DNA of 64,000 nt from Luteirhabdus salina (GTDB taxonomy: Bacteria; Bacteroidota; Bacteroidia; Flavobacteriales; Flavobacteriaceae). The stretch spans positions 625,064-689,063 of the forward strand of contig JALAHT010000001.1 of NCBI GenBank assembly GCA_025384855.1. The letters run 5' to 3'. A program made the translations under genes and the position numbers. The notes below the pieces were generated by a model that saw only the letters and a program-made list of their open reading frames with translations, made no database searches and was not told the DNA's origin. Of this stretch, positions 1 through 9,004 are shown piece by piece. Position 1 is the first letter of the stretch, and the number at the start of each line of letters is the position of its first letter.

Positions 1-1
1 T

Positions 2-445
2 ACAGCTTGCGCTGCGGTAGGCGCAGGAAAGGCAGCTGATTTCTTTAGATTTGATTGGAAAGCAGAACGCTGGAATTTAATTGTCGTTCTGGGCGCTATT
101 ATAGGTGGTTTCATAGCTACAAATTATATGAGTGACAATACAGTTGAAATTAACCCTAAAGTTGCCCAACAGCTCTCGAACGACTACAATATTACAAGTG
201 CTGGCGAAAGCTATATGCCACCAGAAATATTCGCTACAGATACCTTAACTAATCCTTTTATCATCGCGGTATTGTTGATAGGTGGTTTATTAGTTGGTTT
301 TGGAGCAAGATACGCTGGTGGTTGCACCTCGGGACACGCAATTTCCGGATTAAGTAATCTGCAGTTGCCTTCACTTATAGCTGTCATAGGTTTCTTTATC
401 GGTGGGCTGGTAATGATACATTTAATTTACCCCTTAATATTTTAA
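2..445 (+). CDS. YeeE/YedE-family sulfur transporter subunit (5' partial)
   Basis: The reading frame is open to the window edge, so this is the C-terminal 147 residues of a longer protein; an internal ATG at 128 is not the true start. Two hydrophobic segments flank a loop, and GGCTSGH near visible residue 107 is the Cys-containing motif typical of YeeE/YedE (DUF395) membrane proteins. Characterised members import thiosulfate or related sulfur compounds through a relay of conserved Cys residues. The next gene starts 2 bp downstream and carries the second half-type of the family, the usual two-gene arrangement. The substrate cannot be told from sequence; sulfur intake would suit the sulfur-using cassette further along, but that link is speculation. 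Confidence 0.85.
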   Translation, partial: TACAAVGAGKAADFFRFDWKAERWNLIVVLGAIIGGFIATNYMSDNTVEINPKVAQQLSNDYNITSAGESYMPPEIFATDTLTNPFIIAVLLIGGLLVGFGARYAGGCTSGHAISGLSNLQLPSLIAVIGFFIGGLVMIHLIYPLIF

Positions 446-447
446 TA

Positions 448-861
448 ATGAGATACATTACATATTTAGCAATTGGTATTTTTTTTGGAATTATAATGTT
501 CAAGTCTGAAGCTGCTTCGTGGTTTCGTATATATGAGATGTTCCAGTTTGGCAGCTTTCATATGTACGGCATTATAGGTTCAGCTTTGGTGCTTGGAATC
601 ATTGGCGTACAGATAATCAAAAGAAAAAAAATTAAACCGCTTGACGGAAGTGAAATGAGTCTAAAGCCTAAAGATAAAAGTGTCGCTAGATATTTAATAG
701 GTGGAATTATATTCGGTTTAGGATGGGCTCTTGCAGGTGCGTGTCCTGGCCCTATGTATGTACTGGCAGGCGCAGGTTATGTTTCTATTTTAGTTGTGAT
801 TTTCGGTGCAGTTGCAGGAACTTTTTTATATGGCTTGGTTAAGGGTAGGTTACCGCATTAA
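448..861 (+). CDS. YeeE/YedE-family (DUF6691-type) transporter subunit
   Basis: A 137-aa membrane protein with four likely transmembrane segments. The motif GACPGP at residues 97-102 is the conserved Cys signature of the short partner of split YeeE/YedE transporters. It begins 2 bp after the upstream half-gene, so the two are almost certainly co-transcribed and form one sulfur-compound channel in the inner membrane. A basic, charged stretch near residues 57-80 is probably cytoplasmic. In Bacteroidota this pair often sits near sulfur-metabolism genes; here it is followed by about 600 bp of non-coding DNA and then the metal island. Confidence 0.85.
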   Translation: MRYITYLAIGIFFGIIMFKSEAASWFRIYEMFQFGSFHMYGIIGSALVLGIIGVQIIKRKKIKPLDGSEMSLKPKDKSVARYLIGGIIFGLGWALAGACPGPMYVLAGAGYVSILVVIFGAVAGTFLYGLVKGRLPH

Positions 862-1371
862 AATTTAGGGAACTATCAAATATATAGTCACCTTTATTAC
901 ATATAAAGTTTGTGGACTATACGATTGTTTTAAATAATGAAATATTGTTATTTAACCCATCACGCTTACATTCCTGTAAGGCTCAAGAAAAAATATGAAT
1001 TGACTTAATTTCACTGGATATCAATCATTAAATAAATTATACTTCCTTTTCGATGGCTTTTAAGACAGGCTTGAAAACACAAATCTTTAATGCATTAATA
1101 ACTTTTACATTACTAGTTAACTTTTTCCTTGTTTAACTAAATTCATTAAGCTACATTTTTATGTAATTATGGTAGTTTCAAACAATATGTTTTGATTCTA
1201 TCAATTCCATTATAAATACTGCATAACAGAAATTTAGCTTCAATATTTAAGCATATAAATAGAATAGTTTCATATTCCTTTTTATCAAAATACTTCAACT
1301 TAAAAATTCGTAATTATGGTTTTTCTCATTTCTATAATTTCAAGATTTATAAGCTATCATAAAAATTATTA

Positions 1372-1388
1372 TTAAGAATTATTCTAAA
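1372..1388. promoter_or_regulatory. Candidate Fur-like operator
   Basis: Inverted repeat TTAAGAAT-T-ATTCTAAA (7 of 8 positions paired), ending 6 bp before the -33 element of the predicted promoter. A second half-like copy (ATCATTCTAAATAA) lies at 1437-1450, between the predicted start of transcription and the start codon. AT-rich GAAT/ATTC dyads resemble Fur-family boxes, and two Fur-family genes lie downstream; which regulator binds is inference. Confidence 0.4.
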
Positions 1389-1393
1389 TAACT

Positions 1394-1423
1394 TGGAAGA
1401 TACAAAAGAGGATATTACATTTG
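1394..1423 (+). promoter_or_regulatory. Bacteroidota-type promoter for the TonB receptor
   Basis: TTG at 1394-1396, a 19-bp spacer, then TACATTTG at 1416-1423, an exact match to the TTG-N19-TAnnTTTG consensus of Bacteroidota primary sigma factor. Transcription should start near 1429, leaving a leader of about 30 nt before the start codon. Confidence 0.65.
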
Positions 1424-1458
1424 CGCTCTATTTATAATCATTCTAAATAAAGTTACAA

Positions 1459-3690
1459 TTGAAAATTATATCCTTAACAGCAATTGCCTTGCTATTTTAT
1501 ATTTCGGGATTGGCACAGACCAACACACAAAAAAAAGACTCAACCAATCAACAAACCGAGCGACTTAAGGAAGTCGTCGTTACGGGAAATGTATTATTGG
1601 GCAGTAAATTTGAGGCAAGAAACAAAACGGGTTCTGCAACTTATATCTCAAATGAAGACTTAAAAAAGTTCTCTTATACCAATATCAATAGAATTTTACG
1701 CACGGTTCCAGGTATTAATATCTACGAAGAAGATGGCTTTGGATTACGTCCAAATATTAGTTTACGGGGTACTTCGCCTGAGCGTAGCGCTAAGATTAAT
1801 TTAATGGAAGATGGTGTGTTGATTGCGCCTGCCCCTTACAGTGCACCAGCTGCCTACTATTTTCCTACTATTGGCAGAATGGAAGCCATAGAGGTGTTAA
1901 AAGGAAGCAGCCAAATACAGTACGGCCCCAACACCACGGGTGGTGCCATAAATATGATATCCTCTCGTATACCGGAAAGATTTTCTGGGAAAGCGTCGAT
2001 TGCTGCCGGAAACTATGATTCACGAAACACCCAATTGGTATTGGGCAATAGCTTTAAGAATTTTGGGTTTGTGACGGATTATTTCAACTACAGTTCCGAT
2101 GGTTTTAAGGATTTAGACGGTGGTGGAAACACGGGTTTCGACAAGACAGATTATTTGGCCAAATTCAGAATAAATACAAATTTGGATGCCAAAATCTATC
2201 AGTCGCTACTATTTAAAATCCAATATTCAGAAGAAGTGGCCAACGAGACCTATTTGGGACTGACAGACGCAGATTTTGAGGAAAACCCTTTTAGAAGATA
2301 CAGAGCTTCTTCAGAAGATGTAATGAACGCCGAACACCAACAGTACCAGCTTACCCATTTTATCCGTTTGTCACCATCACTTAATATAAGGACCACAGGC
2401 TATCTCAATAGATTTAAACGGAATTGGTATAAATTGGATGATGTAAATTTAGGTGAACGTGTAAGTATTAATAACATTTTATCATCACCAGAAAATTTTC
2501 CTTCTGAATATCAAACGCTCTTGGGCAACGATGACACCCAACCCGATGCTTTGGGCATAAAGGCAAACAACAGGGTCTATACTTCAAACGGAATTCAATC
2601 TGTTGCTACGCTAAAATGGGGTAACCAATGGATACAGCGCTTAGAAGCAGGAATACGCTACCACGAAGATGACGAGGACAGGTTTCAATGGGTGGATAGA
2701 TATGCGTTTCAAAACCAAGAAATGATACGGACTACCGTTGGCGAAAAAGGAACAGATGCTAACCGTATAAGCAGTGCTAAAGCACTGGCAGCACATTTAC
2801 TGTACACGGTAAAAATTGAAAATTTGACCTTGACCCCAGGGTTGCGCTATGAAAACATCACTTTGACCCGGACAGATTATGGTACTGACGACCCTTCACG
2901 AACTGGTCAAGACCTATCGATTAGAGAAAACGAAGTAAATGTCTGGATTCCTGGAATTGGGGCTAATTATAGGTTCAGTAATGACCTCTCAATATTTGGT
3001 GGTGTTCATAAAGGCTTTTCACCGCCAAGTAATACCCCAGGGCAAAATCCTGAAGAAAGCATTAATTATGAATTAGGTTCCCGTTTTAGTTTTAAAGGTT
3101 TCAACGGCGAAGTCGTAGGTTTTTACAATGACTACCAAAACCTACTTGGAAGTGATTTGGCCGCTACTGGTGGTACAGGAAGCCTTGACCAATTTAACGC
3201 TGGCGAAGTTCGTGTAAGCGGTATCGAGTTTTTGCTTAATTATAACCTGTTGCATAAACAAAGTAATAGATTTAAGCTGCCCTTATCCATCTCATACACC
3301 CTTACCGATACTGAATTTTTAACCAGTTTTGACAGTAATGAGGACATTTACGGCATAGTCACCGAAGGCGATGAGATACCTTATATTGCAAGAAATCAAT
3401 TCAACGCGTCATTAGGGTTGCAGCACAGAAAGTTTGATGTAAATGTAAATTCACGATACACAAGTGCTTTCAGAACAAAAGCAGGTTCTGGATCAATCCC
3501 GGAAAACTTTAAAGTAGATTCAAATTTCATAGTGGATTTGTCTGCCCGTTATTTTATTGATGAGAACTTCACCCTGTCTTCAAACATCATAAATCTTTTT
3601 AATACAACCTATGCAGTATCGAGGGTTCCGGCAGGATTACGCCCTGGGCATCCATTTGGGGTTAATTTTGCCGTGGCGTATGGATTTTAG
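1459..3690 (+). CDS. TonB-dependent outer-membrane receptor (FecA-like)
   Basis: A 743-aa protein with a signal peptide (cleavage likely after GLAQ, near residue 20), a plug domain (about residues 40-160, with LRGTSPERS and EVLKGSSQIQYGPNTTGG) and a long beta-barrel ending in an aromatic residue (VAYGF), as outer-membrane proteins do. It uses energy from TonB-ExbBD to import a substrate across the outer membrane. The plug resembles Fe(III)-dicitrate receptors, but neighbours suggest metal or metallophore transport generally. The start is a TTG codon; no ATG gives a complete signal peptide. It is preceded by a clear promoter and a Fur-like palindrome. Import beside efflux pumps implies balance of a metal such as zinc, cobalt or iron, not pure detoxification. 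Confidence 0.85.
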   Translation: MKIISLTAIALLFYISGLAQTNTQKKDSTNQQTERLKEVVVTGNVLLGSKFEARNKTGSATYISNEDLKKFSYTNINRILRTVPGINIYEEDGFGLRPNISLRGTSPERSAKINLMEDGVLIAPAPYSAPAAYYFPTIGRMEAIEVLKGSSQIQYGPNTTGGAINMISSRIPERFSGKASIAAGNYDSRNTQLVLGNSFKNFGFVTDYFNYSSDGFKDLDGGGNTGFDKTDYLAKFRINTNLDAKIYQSLLFKIQYSEEVANETYLGLTDADFEENPFRRYRASSEDVMNAEHQQYQLTHFIRLSPSLNIRTTGYLNRFKRNWYKLDDVNLGERVSINNILSSPENFPSEYQTLLGNDDTQPDALGIKANNRVYTSNGIQSVATLKWGNQWIQRLEAGIRYHEDDEDRFQWVDRYAFQNQEMIRTTVGEKGTDANRISSAKALAAHLLYTVKIENLTLTPGLRYENITLTRTDYGTDDPSRTGQDLSIRENEVNVWIPGIGANYRFSNDLSIFGGVHKGFSPPSNTPGQNPEESINYELGSRFSFKGFNGEVVGFYNDYQNLLGSDLAATGGTGSLDQFNAGEVRVSGIEFLLNYNLLHKQSNRFKLPLSISYTLTDTEFLTSFDSNEDIYGIVTEGDEIPYIARNQFNASLGLQHRKFDVNVNSRYTSAFRTKAGSGSIPENFKVDSNFIVDLSARYFIDENFTLSSNIINLFNTTYAVSRVPAGLRPGHPFGVNFAVAYGF

Positions 3691-4066
3691 AAATCAAAAC
3701 AATATCATAACCGTTTCTTTTCTTTCAGATAATCTTGTTTAATTTATAACTACATACCGCAAGACTCTGGTTTTTAAATCATTGAAAATAAATTGCCGTA
3801 TTTTCAAAAATAAAACCTTGCCAAGTTTTGTATAGAATAGGCTTTCTTACGTGCCTTTTAATAAAAACACTTAAGGGAGGAGGTATGAGTGTGATATTGG
3901 TTACCTTGGTAGTATTCATTTAGCCTTTAATCATAACTGGGGCTTACGTTCATTTTAAATAAAAAAAAGCAGATGGCCCTAATTTTGACAAAATTAATCT
4001 TTTTTATTCCGCTTCAATTTTTTGCACAACCTGTGCATCGATTAATTTGTATCTTTGTTAAAATTT
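3691..4066 (+). other. Non-coding gap with promoter/operator of the RND operon
   Basis: No credible gene. A 12-codon ATG frame at 3884 follows a purine-rich stretch but encodes nothing recognisable. The right end carries a perfect inverted repeat and a -7 element, listed separately. Confidence 0.5.
4023..4057 (+). promoter_or_regulatory. Operator plus -7 element for the RND efflux operon
   Basis: A perfect inverted repeat TGCACA-N3-TGTGCA at 4023-4037 is followed 12 bp later by TATCTTTG (4050-4057), which fits TAnnTTTG exactly. No TTG sits at the usual -33 spacing; the repeat covers that position, as would suit a repressor or activator site. Transcription would begin about 4-5 nt before the ATG at 4067, giving a nearly leaderless mRNA. 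Confidence 0.5.
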
Positions 4067-4462
4067 ATGAAAACACTTTTTTCCATATCAATGTCGCTAT
4101 TGTTCTTTTTTCAGGGAATTAGTCTTGATATGGACTTTTGTGGACCCATTAAAGAAATTTCAAACATCGTAACCCATTACCAGGACCATAAGGTTTATGG
4201 TGACTCTTTCCTCGATTATGTAGTTGAAGATTACTTTGGTAAGGAAGCAAAAGATGAAAGGCACCACAATGACTCTGATAAGGAGAATGCACCTGTACAT
4301 AGCCATCATCAATGTTGTCATCCCTTAGTTTTGTTTGCTGCAAATAAAAATACCGATACAACAAATCGGTTAAAGTTTGAAGATAAAAAGCAATTTAGTT
4401 TATATAAGGTAAACTTCACTTCCAGATATCTGGAATCCCTATTCCAACCCCCTAAAGTATAA
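4067..4462 (+). CDS. Small exported His/Cys-rich protein of the RND operon
   Basis: A 131-aa protein starting at the ATG at 4067; an upstream in-frame TTG lies inside the -7 element and is rejected. Residues 1-18 form a signal peptide or membrane anchor. A middle acidic/His stretch leads into HSHHQCCHP, a likely metal-binding cluster. I do not recognise a named domain. Its place directly before an RND metal pump suggests a periplasmic metal-binding or sensing role, but that is inferred only from residues and position. Confidence 0.6.
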   Translation: MKTLFSISMSLLFFFQGISLDMDFCGPIKEISNIVTHYQDHKVYGDSFLDYVVEDYFGKEAKDERHHNDSDKENAPVHSHHQCCHPLVLFAANKNTDTTNRLKFEDKKQFSLYKVNFTSRYLESLFQPPKV

Positions 4463-4494
4463 TTCAGTTTTTTTAAGGATAGCTATATCCTATC

Positions 4495-4520
4495 GTGATG
4501 CTTTTTAAAGTAAGCATCGC
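4495..4520 (+). repeat. Hairpin between small exported protein and czcA
   Basis: GATGCTT at 4497-4503 pairs with AAGCATC at 4512-4518, loop of 8 nt. There is no T-run after it, so it is more likely an mRNA-stabilising or attenuating structure than a terminator. Confidence 0.35.
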
Positions 4521-4580
4521 ATCATAAACGTATTGCATCTATTTGCATTGCGAGGTTTAAACTGAATTAATACTTTTTCT

Positions 4581-7500
4581 ATGATTAACAAAATCATTTC
4601 ATTTTCCATTAATAACAAGTTTATTATTGGCCTATTTATAGTAGCGCTTGTGGGTACGGGCATTTGGTCTATGGCTACTATAAACCTGGGTTCTGTACCC
4701 GATATTACCAACAACCAAGTACAGGTTATTACCGTTGCCCCAAATTTAGGTACTGAAGATATTGAGCAATTTGTTACCTATCCAGTAGAATTGGCAATGG
4801 CCAACCTTCCTGACGTTATCGAGCTACGTTCTGTATCCCGATTTGGGCTGTCTGTGGTTACCATTGTCTTTGAGGATGAAGCGGGTACCTACCTGCCCCG
4901 GCAATTGGTGCAAGAAAAATTAACCGAAGTTTCAGGGGAAATCCCCGAAGGCTTCGGCGAGCCATTTATGGCACCCATAACTACAGGTTTGGGCGAAATA
5001 TTCCAATATACCTTAAAAGTAAAGGAAGGCTACGAAGAAAAATACGATGCTATGGAGCTTCGTACCATTCAGGATTGGATTGTAAAGCGCCAAATGGCAT
5101 TAGTTCCTGGAGTAGTTGAAGTGAATGCTTTTGGAGGCTACGTAAAGCAGTACGAAGTGGCCATAAACCCTGACAAACTAAAAAGTTTCGGCATTACAAT
5201 GAATCAGGTTTTTGAAGCCCTTGAAATGAACAATGCCAATACGGGAGGTGCTTATATCGAAAAAAACCACCAAGCCAATTTTATCCGTGGCGAGGGTTTA
5301 GCGCGTAGCCTTGAAGACTTGGAAAACACCGTTGTAACCACTCAAAACGGAAGCCCAGTTTTGGTAAGGAACGTTGCCGAAAAAGTAGGCTTTGGCAATC
5401 AAGTGCGCTATGGTGCGTTTACCCAAGATGGACACGAAACTGTTGGTGGCCAAATTTTAATGCTTAAAGGCGAAAGCCCTGGCACTGTCATAGAAAATGT
5501 ACAAGAGCGCATCAACGAAATTCAAAAATCGCTTCCAGAAGGTGTCTACATAGAACCGTTTTTAAGCCGAAGTGAACTCATTGGAAGAACCACAAGTACC
5601 GTAGAAACAAATCTTATTGAAGGTTCGCTTATCGTGATTTTTGTACTGGTATTACTCTTGGGAAGTTTCCGTGGCGGATTGATAACAGCCTCTGTAATTC
5701 CGCTATCATTACTCTTTGCGTTTATCTTGATGAAGCAATTTGGTGTATGGGCCAATTTAATGTCCTTGGGAGCAATCGATTTTGGAATCATTGTGGATGG
5801 CGCAGTTATTATTGTAGAAGGAATGGTGTTCCATATTCATCAACGGATGAAAAAATCAAAAGCAGCGATAGGTCAGGCCGAAATGGACGAAATCGCCTAC
5901 GACTCGGCAAGTACAATGATGAATTCGGCATTTTTCGGACAGCTAATTATCCTTATTGTATTTACACCGATTCTCTTTTTGACCGGTGTTGAAGGAAAAA
6001 TGTTCCGTCCAATGGCATTTACTTTCGGATTTGCAGTTCTGGGAGCGATTATCCTTTGTCTTACCTACGTGCCAATGATTTCGTCAATGTTCCTAAAACC
6101 TGCCAAAAATCAGAACAGTTGGTTCGCCAAATTTGAAAACAAGATTGACAGATTCAGTGATAAAATAATGTCCGGTTTAAATAGGGCGTATGTACCCTTG
6201 CTCAATTTTGCACTTCGATTTAGAGCAGGTGTTGTTTTAGGTGCAGTCGCCTTATTATTGATTGCGGGATATATTTTCAGCAATATGGGTGGCGAATTCA
6301 TACCCAAATTTGATGAGGGCGATATTGCATTTCAGGCCTTGATAAAACCAGGGAGCAGTCTTACAGAATCTATTGAAGCTTCAAAAAAACTTCAAAATTT
6401 AATCAATGAATTTCCTGAAGTAAAAACAGTGGTTTCAAGGATTGGTGTGGCCGAAATACCAACAGACCCAATGCCAATGGACATTGCCGATAGCTATATC
6501 ATTCTTGAAAAGGATAAGAGCAAATGGACTTCCGCAGATAGCAAAGAAGAACTCATAGAAAAAATACAGGACAAAATTTCAGTTGTTCCCGGTGTGAATT
6601 TCGTGTTTACGCAACCTGTAGAGCTTCGTTTTAATGAATTATTGACAGGTGTTCGTGAGGACGTGGCCATTAAATTATATGGAGAAGATTTGGACGTGTT
6701 GGCAGACAAGGTTCAGGAAATCGCAGCGGTTATCAGAAGCGTTCCAGGAGCGGCCGACCTCAATGTGGAAGCTACGAGCGGTTTGCCACAGATGACGGTA
6801 GAATACAATCGCGCAAAAATGGCACAATACGGAGTAACCGTCGATAAACTAAATGATTATGTAAGTGCTGCCTTTGCAGGAGAAGCGGCAGGTGTGATTT
6901 TTGAGGGTGAAAAACGCTTTGATGTGGTTATTCGTTTGGCAAAGGAGTTTAGACAAGACATCAACAATCTTAAAAATCTGTATATCGATTTACCCAGTGG
7001 TGCACAAGTACCGTTGAAAGAGGTTGCAAATATTAGTTACAAACCAGGGCCGATGCAAATTTCAAGGGACAACACCTCGCGTCGTATTTCGGTAGGGGTC
7101 AATGTTCGTGGACGTGATGTAAAATCGATGGTCGAGGAAATTCAGCAAAAATTGGAAACTGATGTAAAACTGCCACCTGGTTATTTTGTAACCTACGGAG
7201 GCTCGTTCGAGAACTTACAGCGTGCATCAGACCGATTAATGATTGTAGTGCCTATCGCACTTTTCCTAATATTCATATTGCTCTACTTTGCGTTGAGCTC
7301 GTTCTCGCAATCGCTTATGATTTATATGGCAGTACCTCTGGCAGCCATTGGCGGTGTGTTTGCCCTTTGGATAAGGGGAATGCCATTCAGTATTTCAGCA
7401 GGAGTCGGTTTTATTGTACTGTTTGGGGTAGCGGTATTAAACGGTTTGGTACTGATAAACAAATTCAACGAATTAAAAGAAAGTGGAATGACAGACTTAA

Positions 7501-8984
7501 AGAAACGAATATACGAAGCAACACACGAACGGTTACGACCAATTTTGCTAACCGCAACGGCGGCCATTATGGGCTTTATCCCAATGGCGATTTCTACCTC
7601 GGGAGGTGCCGAAGTGCAGCGACCATTGGCAACGGTGGTTATCGGCGGATTGCTCACAGCAACATTTTTAACACTTGTGGTCCTTCCAGTATTATATTAT
7701 TGGTTGGAAGCTCGTAAGCAACGAAAGGATAATGGAAATGACCCAAGTTATATTAACAAGAGCACTACTGTTTTGGTTGTATTATTGAGCTTAGGGGGGT
7801 TTTTAACCTCGAATTCAGTAAATGCACAAGACCGTGGTATCGCACAGACTATTACTTTGGAGGAGGCTATTTCTTTGGCAAAAGAAAACTACCCTTCCCT
7901 TAAGGAAAGTCAGTCTTTTATAGACCGTGAGCGGGCGATGAAAGGAACAAGTTTCGACCTTGGTAGTACACAAATTTTTACGGGCAAAGAAGAATTCGGT
8001 AATGACCTGCCCGGTGTGCAAACTACCATTGGGGTGCAGCAGGGAAATATCGATTTGTTATCTGGTTTCTCAAAATCCAAGTTCTATAAGCAACGTGTTC
8101 AATTGGGCGAGAAGTTTTATGCCCTTAGCGAGCAACAATTGGTGCGTAATGTGATGCAGGCCTATGACCAGATAAATTATAATAAAGCCCAGTTGCGCTT
8201 CGCGGAACAGTTGGATAGTGTGTATAACAACTTCAAGACAGCTGCAGAACTGCGTTTTGATACAGGTGAAACGGGGAAGCTGGAATTTATCGCGGCTTCT
8301 TCTGAATATCAACAGATACAGGTCTTGAGACAACAGGCCTATGACGATATCGAGATTGCCAAAAGGGCGTTGAAACAGTATTTGGGGATTGACCAAGAAA
8401 TTGAAACCGTTGGAGGTACTTACGAACCGTTGAATTATATGAACGTTTTAGATTCAACATCCATAGATAACAATCCATTGTTGCAATATTCTATGCAAAA
8501 TGCCGAGGTGAGCAAAGCCAACGTTGGCGTCGAAAAATCCCAGTTTTTGCCAAAGTTCAACCTTACCTATGGAAGACAAATCGTTGACGATGTTTCAGGG
8601 TTCAACACCTATCAAGCAGGTATAAGTATCCCGTTGTGGTTCTTCCCTCAAAAAGCAAGGGTCAAGGCTGCTAAGGCAGATGCAATGGTAGCCGAGAACC
8701 AATATTTGGAACAAAAGGCAATAACCGAAAGCAGGGTATCACAATTGTTAAAATCATTGGAAAAAACCCAAAAAACACTGAATTATTACCAAGAAGGTGC
8801 ATTGGTTTTGGCCGAAGAGCAAATTACAACAGCAGAACTTGCTTCCAAAGAAGGCGAAATAGACTATGTAAACTATATCACGATTTTAAACAGTGCCATT
8901 CGCATAAAGCAGAACCACTTACAATTTATTAACCAGTATAATCAACAAGCCATTGAGTTACAGTATCAATTGGGCAATCTATAA
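4581..8984 (+). CDS. czcA: CzcA-type heavy-metal RND pump fused to a TolC-like outer-membrane domain
   Basis: A 1467-aa fusion. Residues 1 to about 1045 are a complete heavy-metal-efflux RND transporter with 12 membrane helices and two large periplasmic loops. The TM4 signature DFGIIVDGAVIIVE (D400, D406, E413) has the proton-relay acidic triad of CzcA-type pumps for Zn, Co, Cd or Ni; CusA-type Cu/Ag pumps differ here. Residues about 1082-1467 are an outer-membrane efflux (TolC/CzcC) domain with paired coiled-coil helices. Between them, about residues 1060-1081, is a hydrophobic stretch ending in VNAQ that looks like a signal peptide. Normal CzcA is about 1050 aa, so this gene supplies two of the three parts of the tripartite pump; the adaptor follows 20 bp downstream. 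RND-TolC fusions are known in Bacteroidota. Confidence 0.93.
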   Translation: MINKIISFSINNKFIIGLFIVALVGTGIWSMATINLGSVPDITNNQVQVITVAPNLGTEDIEQFVTYPVELAMANLPDVIELRSVSRFGLSVVTIVFEDEAGTYLPRQLVQEKLTEVSGEIPEGFGEPFMAPITTGLGEIFQYTLKVKEGYEEKYDAMELRTIQDWIVKRQMALVPGVVEVNAFGGYVKQYEVAINPDKLKSFGITMNQVFEALEMNNANTGGAYIEKNHQANFIRGEGLARSLEDLENTVVTTQNGSPVLVRNVAEKVGFGNQVRYGAFTQDGHETVGGQILMLKGESPGTVIENVQERINEIQKSLPEGVYIEPFLSRSELIGRTTSTVETNLIEGSLIVIFVLVLLLGSFRGGLITASVIPLSLLFAFILMKQFGVWANLMSLGAIDFGIIVDGAVIIVEGMVFHIHQRMKKSKAAIGQAEMDEIAYDSASTMMNSAFFGQLIILIVFTPILFLTGVEGKMFRPMAFTFGFAVLGAIILCLTYVPMISSMFLKPAKNQNSWFAKFENKIDRFSDKIMSGLNRAYVPLLNFALRFRAGVVLGAVALLLIAGYIFSNMGGEFIPKFDEGDIAFQALIKPGSSLTESIEASKKLQNLINEFPEVKTVVSRIGVAEIPTDPMPMDIADSYIILEKDKSKWTSADSKEELIEKIQDKISVVPGVNFVFTQPVELRFNELLTGVREDVAIKLYGEDLDVLADKVQEIAAVIRSVPGAADLNVEATSGLPQMTVEYNRAKMAQYGVTVDKLNDYVSAAFAGEAAGVIFEGEKRFDVVIRLAKEFRQDINNLKNLYIDLPSGAQVPLKEVANISYKPGPMQISRDNTSRRISVGVNVRGRDVKSMVEEIQQKLETDVKLPPGYFVTYGGSFENLQRASDRLMIVVPIALFLIFILLYFALSSFSQSLMIYMAVPLAAIGGVFALWIRGMPFSISAGVGFIVLFGVAVLNGLVLINKFNELKESGMTDLKKRIYEATHERLRPILLTATAAIMGFIPMAISTSGGAEVQRPLATVVIGGLLTATFLTLVVLPVLYYWLEARKQRKDNGNDPSYINKSTTVLVVLLSLGGFLTSNSVNAQDRGIAQTITLEEAISLAKENYPSLKESQSFIDRERAMKGTSFDLGSTQIFTGKEEFGNDLPGVQTTIGVQQGNIDLLSGFSKSKFYKQRVQLGEKFYALSEQQLVRNVMQAYDQINYNKAQLRFAEQLDSVYNNFKTAAELRFDTGETGKLEFIAASSEYQQIQVLRQQAYDDIEIAKRALKQYLGIDQEIETVGGTYEPLNYMNVLDSTSIDNNPLLQYSMQNAEVSKANVGVEKSQFLPKFNLTYGRQIVDDVSGFNTYQAGISIPLWFFPQKARVKAAKADAMVAENQYLEQKAITESRVSQLLKSLEKTQKTLNYYQEGALVLAEEQITTAELASKEGEIDYVNYITILNSAIRIKQNHLQFINQYNQQAIELQYQLGNL

Positions 8985-9004
8985 ACCTAAAAAAGGAGAA
9001 TATA

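Larger units (their letters stand above)
862..1458 (+). other. Non-coding gap with promoter region of the TonB receptor
   Basis: About 600 bp of very AT-rich DNA with no convincing gene on either strand. A short hairpin, CTTACA-N4-TGTAAG, lies at 965-980. The right end holds a palindrome and a promoter, listed separately. The rest shows nothing I can name. Confidence 0.6.

Noticed and set aside
128-445. ATG at 128 as start of the first gene
   Set aside because: The frame is open to position 2 with good membrane-protein sequence, so the gene continues beyond the window.
4055-4066. TTG at 4055 as start of the His/Cys-rich protein
   Set aside because: It lies within the -7 promoter element; the ATG at 4067 gives a proper signal peptide.
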